A DNA stretch of 64,000 bases, taken from assembly GCF_032854445.1 (NCBI RefSeq), contig NC_088302.1, forward strand, positions 57,328,237-57,392,236, in the 5' to 3' direction. The position numbers and the translations under genes are program-made. Shown here piece by piece: positions 22,901-31,069 of this stretch (position 1 is the first letter of the stretch; each line of letters begins with the position of its first letter). The notes under the pieces were generated by a model. It was not told the origin of the DNA. It saw only the letters and a program-made list of their open reading frames with translations, and ran no database searches. Source of the DNA: Liolophura sinensis. Its lineage: Eukaryota > Mollusca > Polyplacophora > Chitonida > Chitonidae.

Positions 22901-23844
22901 ACCAAAAAGGCGAGTCCATTCCACATTATATCAACCAAAGAGGTGAGTCTGTCCAGAACCATATCAACCAGAGAGATGAGTTTGTCCAACACCATGTTAA
23001 CCACAGAGGTGAGTCTATCCGGCACAATATCAACCGGAGAGGTGAGTCTATGTATCATCATATTGCTGGAAGATCTTCCCACCTACGTTCGGAGAGGAAG
23101 CCAGAATGAGCTGAACTTGAACTCACAGCAAACGAATTGGTGAGAGGCTCCTGGGTCACTGTGTCGCTCTAGCACGCAAAAAGTCAACGAGACAGGAAAT
23201 CGCTGTCCTCCTCGTACAAATTCAAGTCCATGTAAGACGTACCATCTGGAGAGCCTGTACTTTCCTCTAAATCCTGTGATAGCGGATTCACAATATATGT
23301 CTGTCGCGGCCATTGCTCTATACGGATTGCTTAAAGTTATATTCTAACAAATCATCCATAGTGAATGAAAAAGTTTGAGTCTGAACTCTTTGTTGAAGAT
23401 CTGTTGAATATACTAGCGTTCGTACGAGAACTGCCATAGGTCTGCCAAAAGAATCATTCTGACTCTCACTTGTAAACCGTTACCTCTCATCTTATATTTG
23501 GCATGTATGTTCGAGTACATGATAAAAGTTTTATGATCTTCTTGTTTATAGCAATCCCTATTGTGGTGTTGTTGACCAAAGTAGACCAGCTGTGTCCCAT
23601 GGTATTTGAGGATGTAGACGCCACTTTTCGAAGTACTGCTGTCAAGAACATGGTGGACAAGACCGCGGAGCTGGTGGGAGTACCACGTTCCCATGTGCTT
23701 CCGATCAAGAATTACGAGAGTGAAATTGAGTTAGATGTTAACGTCAACATCCTGGCACTTCTGGGATTGCGCCAGATGCTGTGGTTTGCAGACGACTACC
23801 TGTGTAACCAGGCGGACCTCCTCCAAAAAGAGGAGGACTCTTAA
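10424..23844 (+). CDS. IFI44L: IFI44/IFI44L-like TLDc-GTPase, six coding exons
   Basis: The coding sequence is the join of 10424-10934, 11712-11758, 16752-16949, 19217-19363, 19938-20109 and 23552-23844. That is 1368 nt, or 455 residues plus TAA, with all junctions GT-AG and phases consistent. Residues 1 to about 170 form a TLDc domain (NQGPTVTVAYN). Residues about 207-455 form a GTPase with P-loop GPVGSGKSS (215-223), CDTMG switch motif (272-276), IHCVGFVLN strand and TKVD base-recognition motif (367-370). Human IFI44 has the same order and about the same length (444), and ends with a matching LRRMLWAADDFL block (here LRQMLWFADDYL). Vertebrate relatives are interferon-induced cytosolic antiviral or growth-modulating proteins; the mollusc role is inferred. 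Introns 2, 3 and 5 are filled with minisatellites, two of which copy the upstream exon's splice donor. Confidence 0.92.
11712..11758 (+). CDS. IFI44L: IFI44-like exon 2 (47 nt linker)
   Basis: A very short exon between TCTTATTTCAG and GTATGT. It encodes DAVTDQWRKTPTWDDK (residues 171-186), the linker between the TLDc and GTPase domains. It enters in phase 1 and leaves in phase 0. Its last 28 nt are the start of the 47-bp minisatellite that follows. Exon length and repeat period are both 47, which appears to be coincidence because the first 19 nt of the exon do not match the unit. Confidence 0.85.
11731..15535 (+). repeat. 47-bp minisatellite carrying exon-2 donor
   Basis: About 80 units. The first copy's left edge is inside exon 2 (11731). 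Each unit equals the last 28 nt of exon 2 (starting GCGTAAAACC, ending GATGACAAG) plus the first 19 nt of intron 2 (GTATGTCCTCATTGTAACA). Verified period: GTATG at 11759 and again at 11806. Most units keep AAG followed by GTATGT or GTATGC. Variants include AACTTCAAGGTGGGATG and ACCCCACCCTCGGAAG types, arranged in mixed order. Confidence 0.95.
15595..16690. repeat. 42-bp minisatellite in intron 2
   Basis: About 26 units of 42 bp, each made of three 14-bp subunits of the form GGGTGACNGTNCTC. It ends about 60 bp before the exon 3 acceptor. Both other-strand frames are open because 42 is a multiple of 3, giving long artefact ORFs rich in TRTLSPEYRH. Confidence 0.92.
16752..16949 (+). CDS. IFI44L: IFI44-like exon 3: P-loop
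   Basis: The exon starts after TTTACATGTAG in phase 0 (LMTSLKGAVECYKPYEG), runs through LLMIGPVGSGKSSFYNTI and ends HSLTSQ before GTGAGT in phase 0. It carries the nucleotide-binding P-loop (residues 215-222). The internal ATG at 16755 is only the second codon of the exon, not the gene's start. Confidence 0.92.
16950..17395. other. Unique 5' part of intron 3
   Basis: Intronic DNA after the exon 3 donor with no recognisable element. It is T-rich around 17090-17160. Confidence 0.6.
17396..18440. repeat. Irregular ~18-bp minisatellite in intron 3
   Basis: A degenerate array built on GTGTCACTGTCAGTGTGAAG-like words, with frequent one- to three-base length changes. It is older or less homogenised than the other arrays of this gene. 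Confidence 0.85.
18448..18541 (+). mobile_element. SINE tail fragment in intron 3
   Basis: It reads CTCTGCCCTGTTTCCTCCCA, then TTGTATAAGTGAAATCTTCT, and ends in AACACCAATCAAATAAATAA. This is the 3' half of the window's SINE in plus orientation. Confidence 0.75.
18610..19115. repeat. 15-bp minisatellite in intron 3
   Basis: About 33 units of TGTGGTGTAATGAAC and close variants (GTCATGAGC). The 15-bp period leaves several frames open, giving artefact peptides such as NCGVMSCGVM. It ends about 100 bp before the exon 4 acceptor. Confidence 0.92.
19217..19363 (+). CDS. IFI44L: IFI44-like exon 4: switch region
   Basis: The exon is bounded by TCGATTGCAG and GTAAGA, 49 codons, phase 0 at both ends. 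It contains RLCDTMGLEEGQG, equivalent to the CDSLGL switch motif of human IFI44, and FILDGNVPDMYR, equivalent to FYILNGNIRDRY. Confidence 0.92.
19364..19937. other. Intron 4, unique
   Basis: A 574-bp intron of ordinary sequence between GTAAGA and TTCTGTTTTAG. It has no array. Of the five introns between coding exons, only introns 1 and 4 lack repeats. Confidence 0.75.
19938..20109 (+). CDS. IFI44L: IFI44-like exon 5
   Basis: The exon starts after CTTTTCTGTTTTAG with FNPASHVTPEIPDF and includes LKDKIHCVGFVLNST, a core strand conserved in IFI44. It ends KIQSIRHHINQR in phase 1 at AGAG before GTGAGT. The exon's last bases plus the donor are the seed of the 33-bp array that fills intron 5. A second donor (GTTAGT after 20142) would add 11 in-frame residues. 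Any later donor would include an in-frame TAG at 20145-20147. Confidence 0.9.
20077..23062 (+). repeat. 33-bp minisatellite carrying exon-5 donor
   Basis: About 90 units. Each unit is GTGAGTCTATCC followed by a CATCATATCAACCAGAGAG core, so each ends with the exon 5 terminus and begins with its splice donor. The first copy is exon sequence (20077-20109). Variants at positions 7-14 give SIRHHINQR, SIQHHINQR, CNQDHINQR and so on when read in the exon frame. A few units are 30 or 36 bp. Both strands have 250-415 codon open frames simply because 33 is a multiple of 3. Confidence 0.95.
23063..23191 (-). mobile_element. SINE head fragment in intron 5
   Basis: It contains GGAGAGGAAGCCAGAATGAG, a B-box region read as GAGTTCAAGTTC on the minus strand, and GTGAGAGGCTCCTGGGTCAC. 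It abuts the end of the 33-bp array directly. The tail half is missing. Confidence 0.7.
23552..23844 (+). CDS. IFI44L: IFI44-like exon 6: C-terminus
   Basis: The exon follows a TTCTTGTTTATAG acceptor and joins exon 5 as a split alanine codon (G plus CA). It reads AIPIVVLLTKVDQL, with the TKVD base-recognition motif. It continues through SHVLPIKNYESEIELDVNVN to LRQMLWFADDYL and stops at TAA 23842-23844. No AATAAA was found close downstream. Confidence 0.92.
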
Positions 23845-24089
23845 CTGTGGTTATAGGCAGTGTGCCCCCCACCCAGCTCTTGAAATATTGAAGCTGCCTT
23901 AGACTTAATAATATAACAGCTTGGCTACAAAGTGTTATAGGTGGTAGTCTAAAGCTGGCATTGTACGTTGAGAATACCACCATTCAGTATAAAATCAGTG
24001 CAATGATAAAAGTTAAATGACAATCTTAGCACCGAAGATGAAAATTCGAGAATTTCGAGGATTTGACAGATTATTCTGTGATTTGAGTG

Positions 24090-24605
24090 AAGAGCAGTGG
24101 TTTTATTTGCTTGCGGATTTGTATTTGATACAGATGTCACATTTGAGTGGAGAGCATTGGTTTTATTTGCTTGCAGATTTGTATTTGACATAGATGTCAT
24201 ATTTTAGTGAAGAGCAGTGTTTTTATTTGCTTGCGGATTTGTATTTGATATAGATGTCACATTTGAGTGGAGAGCAGTGATTTTATTTGCTTGCGGATTT
24301 TATTTGATACAGATGTCACATAGGAGTGAAGAGCAGTGATTTTATTTTCTTGCGGATTTGTATTTGACATAGTTGTCACATTTGAGTGGAGAGCAGTGAT
24401 TTTATTTGCTTGCGGATTTGTATTTGATATAGATGTCACATTTGAGTGAAGAGCATTGATTTTATTTGCTTGCGGATTTGTATTTGATATAGATGTCACA
24501 TTTGAGTGGACAGTAGTGTTTTTATTTGCTTGCGGATTTGTATTTGATATAGATGTCACATTTGAGTGGACAGCAGTGTTTTTATTTGCTTGCGGACTTG
24601 TTGTA
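24090..24605. repeat. 60-bp minisatellite
   Basis: About nine units of 60 bp (key words TTTTATTTGCTTGCGGATTT and TAGATGTCACATTTGAGTG). It lies about 250 bp after the IFI44-like stop codon, possibly within its 3' UTR. Confidence 0.9.
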
Positions 24606-25664
24606 GATGTTACATTTAGTGTCATTACATAGACTGTTTTAACAATAAGTCTAGAACTTACACATATCGTTCTCACTACTAAGGAAGACAGGGCAACGTT
24701 CCCATATATACATGGCTCAAGGCCTCTGCTGTTTTCAGCCCAAATGAAACTATGTACACCATATTTGGTATTCAGATGGAGAGGCTCAGTTTTAAGTAAG
24801 TAATACTAGGCCTATGTGTACGCTTTTATTAGTTTTTCTATTATTGCTTTAGCTGGGGGATGGGATTACCATTGCGGCTTTTATTTACTTCATAATGGTG
24901 ATTTTTATCGCCTATGATTCATTATCTAAGTAACAAATGCTAGAGAATGTTATTCTCAAACATTCGTACATTTCCCTCTGTGTGTACTTCACTGGATTCC
25001 TTGTTAATGCAATATTCTCATCTTTTAAGTTATAATTTCGGTTTTTGCAGTGCCTAGTAGTTTGTTTTGGCGAGTGCTATATAGAGTATATTTCTTTAAT
25101 TATTGCTAATGTATAAGTTTCAGTATTAATTAGCAGATAAATTTATGTGACTTTGAGTATGCTTTTTGTGTAATTTCATTATTAGAATATATTTTCACGA
25201 TTATAGGTAAAACGCAGCATTTCGTTTGAATCAACAGTGTTGTTTTCTTTTCTTCTATATTAGTGAAGACCTCATGCTATACAAAGACAGTCAGTCGTTA
25301 TTTATATATAGCCACAATCCTCTAGCACTAACTGTTAACATCTCTCAAATGCGACGTAAGGATAAGCTGACATTGTGATGAAATCGATGAACGAAGTCTA
25401 CTTTTTTCAACTCGTTAAACAAAATTACAACCTCGCCGGATGGTTCACCTCGTCTAATCACTTACGTAATGGAAAAGAAGTGTAAATTGGCAGTTGTGAT
25501 AACCGCTTTCGTTTTGCACTCAGGCCGAATTTCACCGACAGAACGGCCAATTTATAGAGCGTCTAAGACGTCATTACACCTGTCGATGTAATTTGAAGAG
25601 TTAAAAGTGGCAGTTGAATTGTATCACAAATAATTCAAAATTCACGGTAGTCTCTAAATGGAGG

Positions 25665-25910
25665 ATAAATCCCGATATGAAATGTTATCCTCTTCATTAC
25701 GCTGTATGTCTGTATGACATAGTAGTGTGTCAAAGGGAGATAACCCCTATGGTGAAAAGTTATCCTCTTCATGACGCTGTATGACACAGCAGTGTGTTAA
25801 AGGGAGATAACCCCCATTGTGAAACGTTATACTCTTTATTATGTACAGTATTAAGTCAAAAGGAGATAACACTATTGTGATAAGTTAACCTCTTCATTAC
25901 ACTGTAACCG
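25665..25910. repeat. Degenerate ~65-bp repeat
   Basis: Three to four diverged copies with key words GTTATCCTCTTCATTACGCT and AAAGGGAGATAACCCC. A related piece recurs at about 26960-27003, before the next array. Confidence 0.65.
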
Positions 25911-25977
25911 ACCTCGTTGGCTACGTTGGTACAGTGTACGCTTGTGAGGAGGTCGACCTCCTTTTTTTTTTTTTTTT

Positions 25978-26229
25978 GGATTGGTGTTTTACGCTGTACT
26001 CAAGAATATTTCGCTTATACGACGGCGGCCAGCATTATGGTGGGTGGAAACCGGGCAGAGCCCGGGGGAAACCCACGACCATCCGCAGGTGGGTGACAGA
26101 CCTTCCCAGATACGGCCGGAGAGGAAGCCAGCATGAGCTGGACTTGAACTCACAGCGACCGCATTGGTGAGAGACTCCTGGGTCATTACGCTGCGCTAGC
26201 GCGCTAACCAACTGAGCCACGGAGGCCCC
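25978..26229 (-). mobile_element. tRNA-derived SINE, near full length
   Basis: The best preserved copy in the window. Its minus-strand head starts near 26229 with GGGGCCTCCGTGGCTCAGTT (A box), followed by GAGTTCAAGTCCAGCTCATG (B box). The middle carries TTTCCCCCGGGCTCTGCCCG. The tail ends at 25978 in a run of A on the minus strand (T run on plus). Confidence 0.88.
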
Positions 26230-26454
26230 GTAAGGGGATAGTAGGACACAGACCCCCATTACAACTTCCGTTTTTCGGTAGGGACGATTGTAGTTCTGTG
26301 AATTTTAGGGTATAAAGTCTTTTTTTGCTCCCAGGCGTCCATTTTTGGTGCACAGGTGCATGCTTGGTATTAAAATGCAGGAAACTGTCTAAACTTTGAG
26401 GAGGTATGAGCTTTATTGATGAAAGTTTGAAATTCTGGGTGAGAGGACACAAGG

Positions 26455-26920
26455 TGTGAGGTAGCCTAGTGATGAGGCTGCGAGTGACGTCCCCTTGGCG
26501 TTGCTAGGCACGCCTCCCAGCTGCCGGCATGGAAAGGTCCAGATTTTGACGGTCAACCTATGTCGAGATTTTTATGGCTTCTTTCTCACAGGCTGGGCCA
26601 GGTATGCACCAAAGCTTATTGGCCACGGAATGTTTGGGACTGAGCTACAGCACTAGACGTTAACATTGTCGCTTATGGAAAATTAATGGGGGTCCGAGGC
26701 CAGTACAGAGACTGGTTGATCCGTATCAGTATAATGGCTCAGGTGGGGCTGTTTACTTCGGTAAGTCGTCTCAGTAAAGCAGCGCTAGATGAAAGAGCGA
26801 TGGAAATCAGTCATGCAACAGTGAGGCACGCTACACGTACTAGCTCTCTACGGACTAATTCGGCGCCCTATGACTGAAAAATTATCAACTATGACGTTAA
26901 AACCTAAGCACTCACTAACT
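26455..26920 (+). mobile_element. Second SINE type, tail ATGACTGAAAAATT
   Basis: The 3' end reads TATGACTGAAAAATTATCAA, then GACGTTAAAACC and CACTCACTAAC. The same tail (in a cleaner copy) occurs at 53584-53645. The body includes ATAATGGCTCAGGTGGGGCT and CGGTAAGTCGTCTCAGTAAA. The left boundary is uncertain. I recognise this as a common molluscan repeat tail; the family name is not certain. Confidence 0.5.
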
Positions 26921-26999
26921 TATTACGCTGTACGGTCACAAAATAACCCTCATTTTTGAAAAGTTATCCTGTTCATTGCACTGTATGTCTGTATGACAC

Positions 27000-27330
27000 A
27001 GCAATCAGCGTGACTATACCACAGCTATCAGCGTGACTGGATACCACAGCAATCAGCGTGACTATACCACAGCTATCAGCGTGACTATACCACAGCTATC
27101 AGCGTGACTGGATACCACAGCAATCAGCGTAACTGTATACCACAGCAATCAGTGTGACTGTATACCACAGCAATCAGCGTAACTGTATACCACAGCTATC
27201 AGCGTGACTGGATACCACAGCAATCAGCGTGACTGTATACCACAGTATTCAGCGTCATTGTATACCACAGCAATCAGCGTGACTGTATACCACAGCAATC
27301 AGCGTCATTGTATACCACAGTAAGCACTGT
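27000..27330. repeat. ~25-bp minisatellite
   Basis: About 13 units with key word CCACAGCAATCAGCGTGACT followed by ATA or GTATA, lengths alternating from 23 to 25 bp. Confidence 0.88.
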
Positions 27331-27504
27331 GATTGTCTGACGCCGCAACCAAGGCTTCTGTGTGAACACAACAATACAAGTGGGACACAGCACTGGAGAC
27401 GACGTCTAGCCGTATCGGAGGACTGTGTGTAAACTTCACAGTTGATATGGCCTCACACGCAGTGGACTCCAGGGTCCCGTAGACGATCTAGCCGTATCGG
27501 ACAC

Positions 27505-27554
27505 ATGTTCTGGGCCTATGGGCTGCTCTTCCTGTTGCTGTATCTGCTCCTAAG
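27505..27554 (+). CDS. Possible first exon with signal/anchor peptide
   Basis: ATG at 27505 opens MFWAYGLLFLLLYLLL plus two bases, then a consensus-like donor CTAAG|GTAAAT at 27555. The peptide is an almost pure hydrophobic helix, typical of a signal peptide or N-terminal membrane anchor (as in cytochrome P450s and many secreted proteins). The exon is 16 codons plus 2 nt. No downstream exon with a matching phase and recognisable domain was found, so the protein's identity is unknown. The 76-bp array begins about 25 nt after the donor. It could also be a chance hydrophobic frame. Confidence 0.35.
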
Positions 27555-27579
27555 GTAAATAAGTTCCATCTGTGACTTT

Positions 27580-29140
27580 AGGTTAGATATGAAGGGATGA
27601 ATGCCGCTTGTGCCGCAGGCGATAGCCCTCTGACCAATGAGAAGTATCTCCAGATGTGACTGGAATGAAAATATGAATACTGCTCATGTCGCAGACGATA
27701 GACCTCTGACCAATGAGAAGTATCTCCAGATGTGACTGGAATGAAAATATGAATACTGCTCATGTCGCAGACGATAGGCCTCTGACCAATGAGAAGTATC
27801 TCCAGATGTGACTGGAATGAAAATATGAATGCTGCTCATGTCGCAGACGATAGGCCTCTGACCAATGATAAGTACCTCCAGATTTGACTGGAATGAAAAT
27901 ATGAATACTGCGCATGTCACAGACGATAGCCCTCTGACCAATGATAAGTATCTCCAGGTGTAAATGGAATGGATAGATGAATCCCTCTCGTGTCACAGAC
28001 GATAGGCCTCTGGCCAATTATGTGCATCTGCAGGGGTGAATACAATAGAGAGATGAGTGCATCTCATGCCACGGAGGATAAATCTTTCACCAATGAAATG
28101 TATCTACAGGTGTGTATGAAATAAAGAGAAGAATACGGCTCATGTCACTGAGGATAGGACTGTGCCCAGTAAAGTCTGACAGGTTTGTATGAAATGGAGA
28201 GATAAATACTTTTCGTGCCACAGAGGATAAGCTTCTCACAAATAATGTGTATCTGCAGGTGAGTAGGAAATGGAGGGAAGAACACCGCTTATTACACAGA
28301 GGATAGGACTCTGACCTATGATGTGTATTTACAGGTGTGTATGAAATGGAGAGAAGAATACCGCTCATGTCACAGAGGATAGGGCTTTGACCAATGATGT
28401 GTATCTACAGGTGTGTATGAAATGGAGAGAAAAATACCGCTCATGTCACAGAGGGTAGCGCTGTGATCAATGATGTGTATTTACAGGTGTGTATGAAATG
28501 GAGAGAATACCGCTCATGTCACAGAGAATAGGACTCTGAGCAATGATGTGTATTTACAGGTGTGTATGAAATGGAGAGAAGAATACCGCTCATGTCACAG
28601 AGGATAGGACTCTGAGCAATGATGTGTATTTACAGGTGTGTATGAAATGGAGAGAAGAATACCGCTCATGTCACAGAGGATAGGGCTTTGATCAATCATG
28701 TGTATCTACAGGTGTGTATGAAATGGAGAGAAGAATACCGCTCATGTCACAGAGGATAGGGCTTTGACCAATGATGTGTATCTACAGGTGTGTATGAAAT
28801 GGAGAGAAGAATACCGCTCATGTCACAGAGGATAGGGCTGTGATCAATCATGTGTATCTACAGGTGTGTATGAAATGGAGAGAATACCGCTCATATCACA
28901 GAGGATAGGGCTTTGATCAATCATGTGTATCTACAGGTGTGTATGAAATGGAGAGAAGAATACCGCTCATGTCACAGAGGATAGGGCTTTGATCAATCAT
29001 GTGTATCTACAGGTGTGTATGAAATGGAGAGAAGAATACCGCTCATGTCACAGAGGATAGGGCTGTGATCAATCATGTGTATTTACAGGTGTGTATGAAA
29101 TGGAGAGAAGAATACAGCTCATATCACAGCCGGTAGGCCT
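27580..29140. repeat. 76-bp minisatellite, two subfamilies
   Basis: About 20 units. The left subfamily (27580-28020) carries CTGACCAATGAGAAGTATCT. The right one (28020-29140) carries GATGTGTATCTACAGGTGTG. The two align over the whole 76 bp, for example GCTCATGTCACAGAGGATAG versus GCTCATGTCGCAGACGATAG. Right-hand units repeat a TATCTACAG|GTGTGT word, which looks like a 3' splice site joined to a weak donor. Confidence 0.9.
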
Positions 29141-29957
29141 TTGAGCAATGTTGTCTCTTGCCCACACGATTCCTGATTTCGGTAGAAAAGCTTCAAATGC
29201 ATGATTTGAATGCTATTTTCACCCAGTCACATAGAACATACCTTGCGTTCTGCCAGCATCATTGAAAACTGTTAACTGCTTCCTTTGAATGATTCTGTCC
29301 TATTTTCATACTTTGTATACTTTCTTAGTTCTTTGTGGTTTGAGGGAAACGTCGATTTGGGGAAATAACATGCGATTTGTGACCCTGGAACGTCCATCTT
29401 GATTGACGTCTGGTATATACAATATCTGTTTTGACTCAAAGATTCAAGTAAATTTGTCAGAGGTGGCTTTAGTGAAATAGTCCGCAGTACAAGTGGTAAA
29501 CACCAATTTAAAAAGTATTTGATGAACAAATGAGAAACACTCGAGGTCCAGTGCTTGAAATGAGTCCGCGGCTTGAATAATGTTACAGCAGACATAGATG
29601 TATCAACGTTTTGTAACGGCCAATGTCCAAAGCAGTCTCCAGTGTTTCTACTGAGTATAGTTGTTCATACGTACGCTACATGTAAGGAGACAAAAACCCA
29701 GAGAAACAACAGCAAAAATTTGCTTGACTAATACATCAGTTCTATTACAGTTCCAAATTCTTGTTACATGTACTTTGACGCGATCGCTATAACGCGGATA
29801 TAACACTCGTTTGGCTGACATGTGCCTTATTTACATTTTGTCATGCGCAGCACACGTATTATGGAAGGATATTGTGTACGGCAAATAAATGGTATGTTTG
29901 GAAAAGTGTATATCCACGTGTGATATGCACTACAGTTTGTGTATGACTATAAACAGA
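29141..29957. other. Unique spacer
   Basis: Ordinary AT-rich sequence. The open frames in it show no domain, signal or repeat that would support a gene. Confidence 0.5.
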
Positions 29958-30088
29958 TTTATTTATTTGATTGGTGTTTTACGTCGTTCTCAAGAATATT
30001 TCATTTATACGACGATGGCCAGCATTATGTTGGAGGAAATCGGACAGAGCGGGTGGGGGGGGACCCACGACCTTCGGTAATTTGCTGG
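29958..30088 (-). mobile_element. Truncated SINE (tail half)
   Basis: It reads TTTATTTATTTGATTGGTGT, then CGACGATGGCCAGCATTATG, and breaks off after GACCTTCGGTAATTTGCTGG. The tRNA-like head is missing. Confidence 0.7.
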
Positions 30089-30268
30089 TTATAAACGCAG
30101 AGCCAGACGTGTATGATCATGACCGCTTTCCACTGACGTTGTCTAATAAATCAACCCCCTCTAACCGCGGCAGAAATAAAGTTTCAGAGCATTTCTCGCC
30201 TAAATCGGTTCACTAAGTCGGTTCCAAGCTCTGTGAAAACAAGCAATTCTGTGCTGTTGTGCCTTCAG

Positions 30269-30471
30269 TGCTTGTCCCAGAGCTTGTGCCACTACACACC
30301 AGTTTTACAAACACAACTGTTCAGATACAGCGGCGGATTACAATTAAGTACACAGCTTGGACCCATGTCAAAATTGGGACCATGGTACAAGACTCGATCA
30401 ACAACAACGATCCGTCCGTCCAACTTACAGGCAAAACCGTTTACCAAAAACACTTTACCTGGTTCATTTAA
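30269..30471 (+). CDS. Possible terminal exon, unknown protein
   Basis: A strong pyrimidine-rich acceptor (CTGTGCTGTTGTGCCTTCAG, ends 30268) is followed by an open frame of about 67 codons to TAA 30469-30471. It reads LVPELVPLHTSFTNTT and later KIGTMVQDSINNNDPSVQL. The frame needs one base from the previous exon, so it cannot join directly to the 27505 exon, which ends with two. The composition (N-glycosylation-like NTT, alternating hydrophobics) would fit an extracellular beta-rich segment. No family is recognised and it may be spurious. Confidence 0.25.
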
Positions 30472-30905
30472 ATTTACACTTTTTTTACAAAGAAAAACAA
30501 TCTATATTTGAAACGAAAATGAGGATTTTGAGGAGAACTTGACAACTTTTTAGTTTCACACAGTAATTTTCTCCCATCCTCTGAATAACTTGATTAATGA
30601 TTTTAATGTACATACACGTGCTGAGATTTGAAGCCTGTATAATGTCTTGACATGTGCAATCCGGGCAATTTGGTCTAAGATTTGCCTCCGAACTGAAGCG
30701 TGAAGGATCACTGATTGGGTTATACTGCCACACAGACAATTACTTCCAGCAACCACAGCTCAAAATAATGGTGGTCAATCTAGGTCATTTTTTGATATGT
30801 TATCGAGAAAAGTTCAAGCTACATGTGGTGGTATGGCATGGCAGGTGATATATATGTTTGAGGTTGAAGTTGAAAACTTTACTTCATAAACAATAAGGAA
30901 AAATG
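30472..30905. other. Unique spacer
   Basis: No feature recognised. Minus-strand open frames at 30485-30756 show no domain. Confidence 0.4.
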
Positions 30906-31024
30906 AAAGCGCTCGTGTAACCTATAACCCTTGGCAATGCGCTCATGTAACCTATAACCCTTGGCAATGCGCTCGTGTAACCTATAACCCTCGGCAATGC
31001 GCTCGTGTAACCTATGACCCTTGG
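30906..31024. repeat. 30-bp repeat, four copies
   Basis: Four near-identical units containing GCTCGTGTAACCTATAACCC and TTGGCAATG. They lie just downstream of the stop codon of the minus-strand GT31 gene, so possibly in its 3' UTR. Confidence 0.9.
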
Positions 31025-31069
31025 GCCACTATGATCCTCACTGACTACATTGAAGCCTCGTATGTCTGT

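Larger units (their letters stand above)
23845..25977. other. Region 3' of IFI44-like gene
   Basis: It contains the presumed 3' UTR, a 60-bp minisatellite (24090-24605), unique AT-rich DNA (24606-25660), a degenerate repeat (25665-25910), and a tRNA-like stretch ending in a T run at 25911-25977 (GTTGGCTACGTTGGTACAGT). No coding gene is recognised. Confidence 0.5.
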
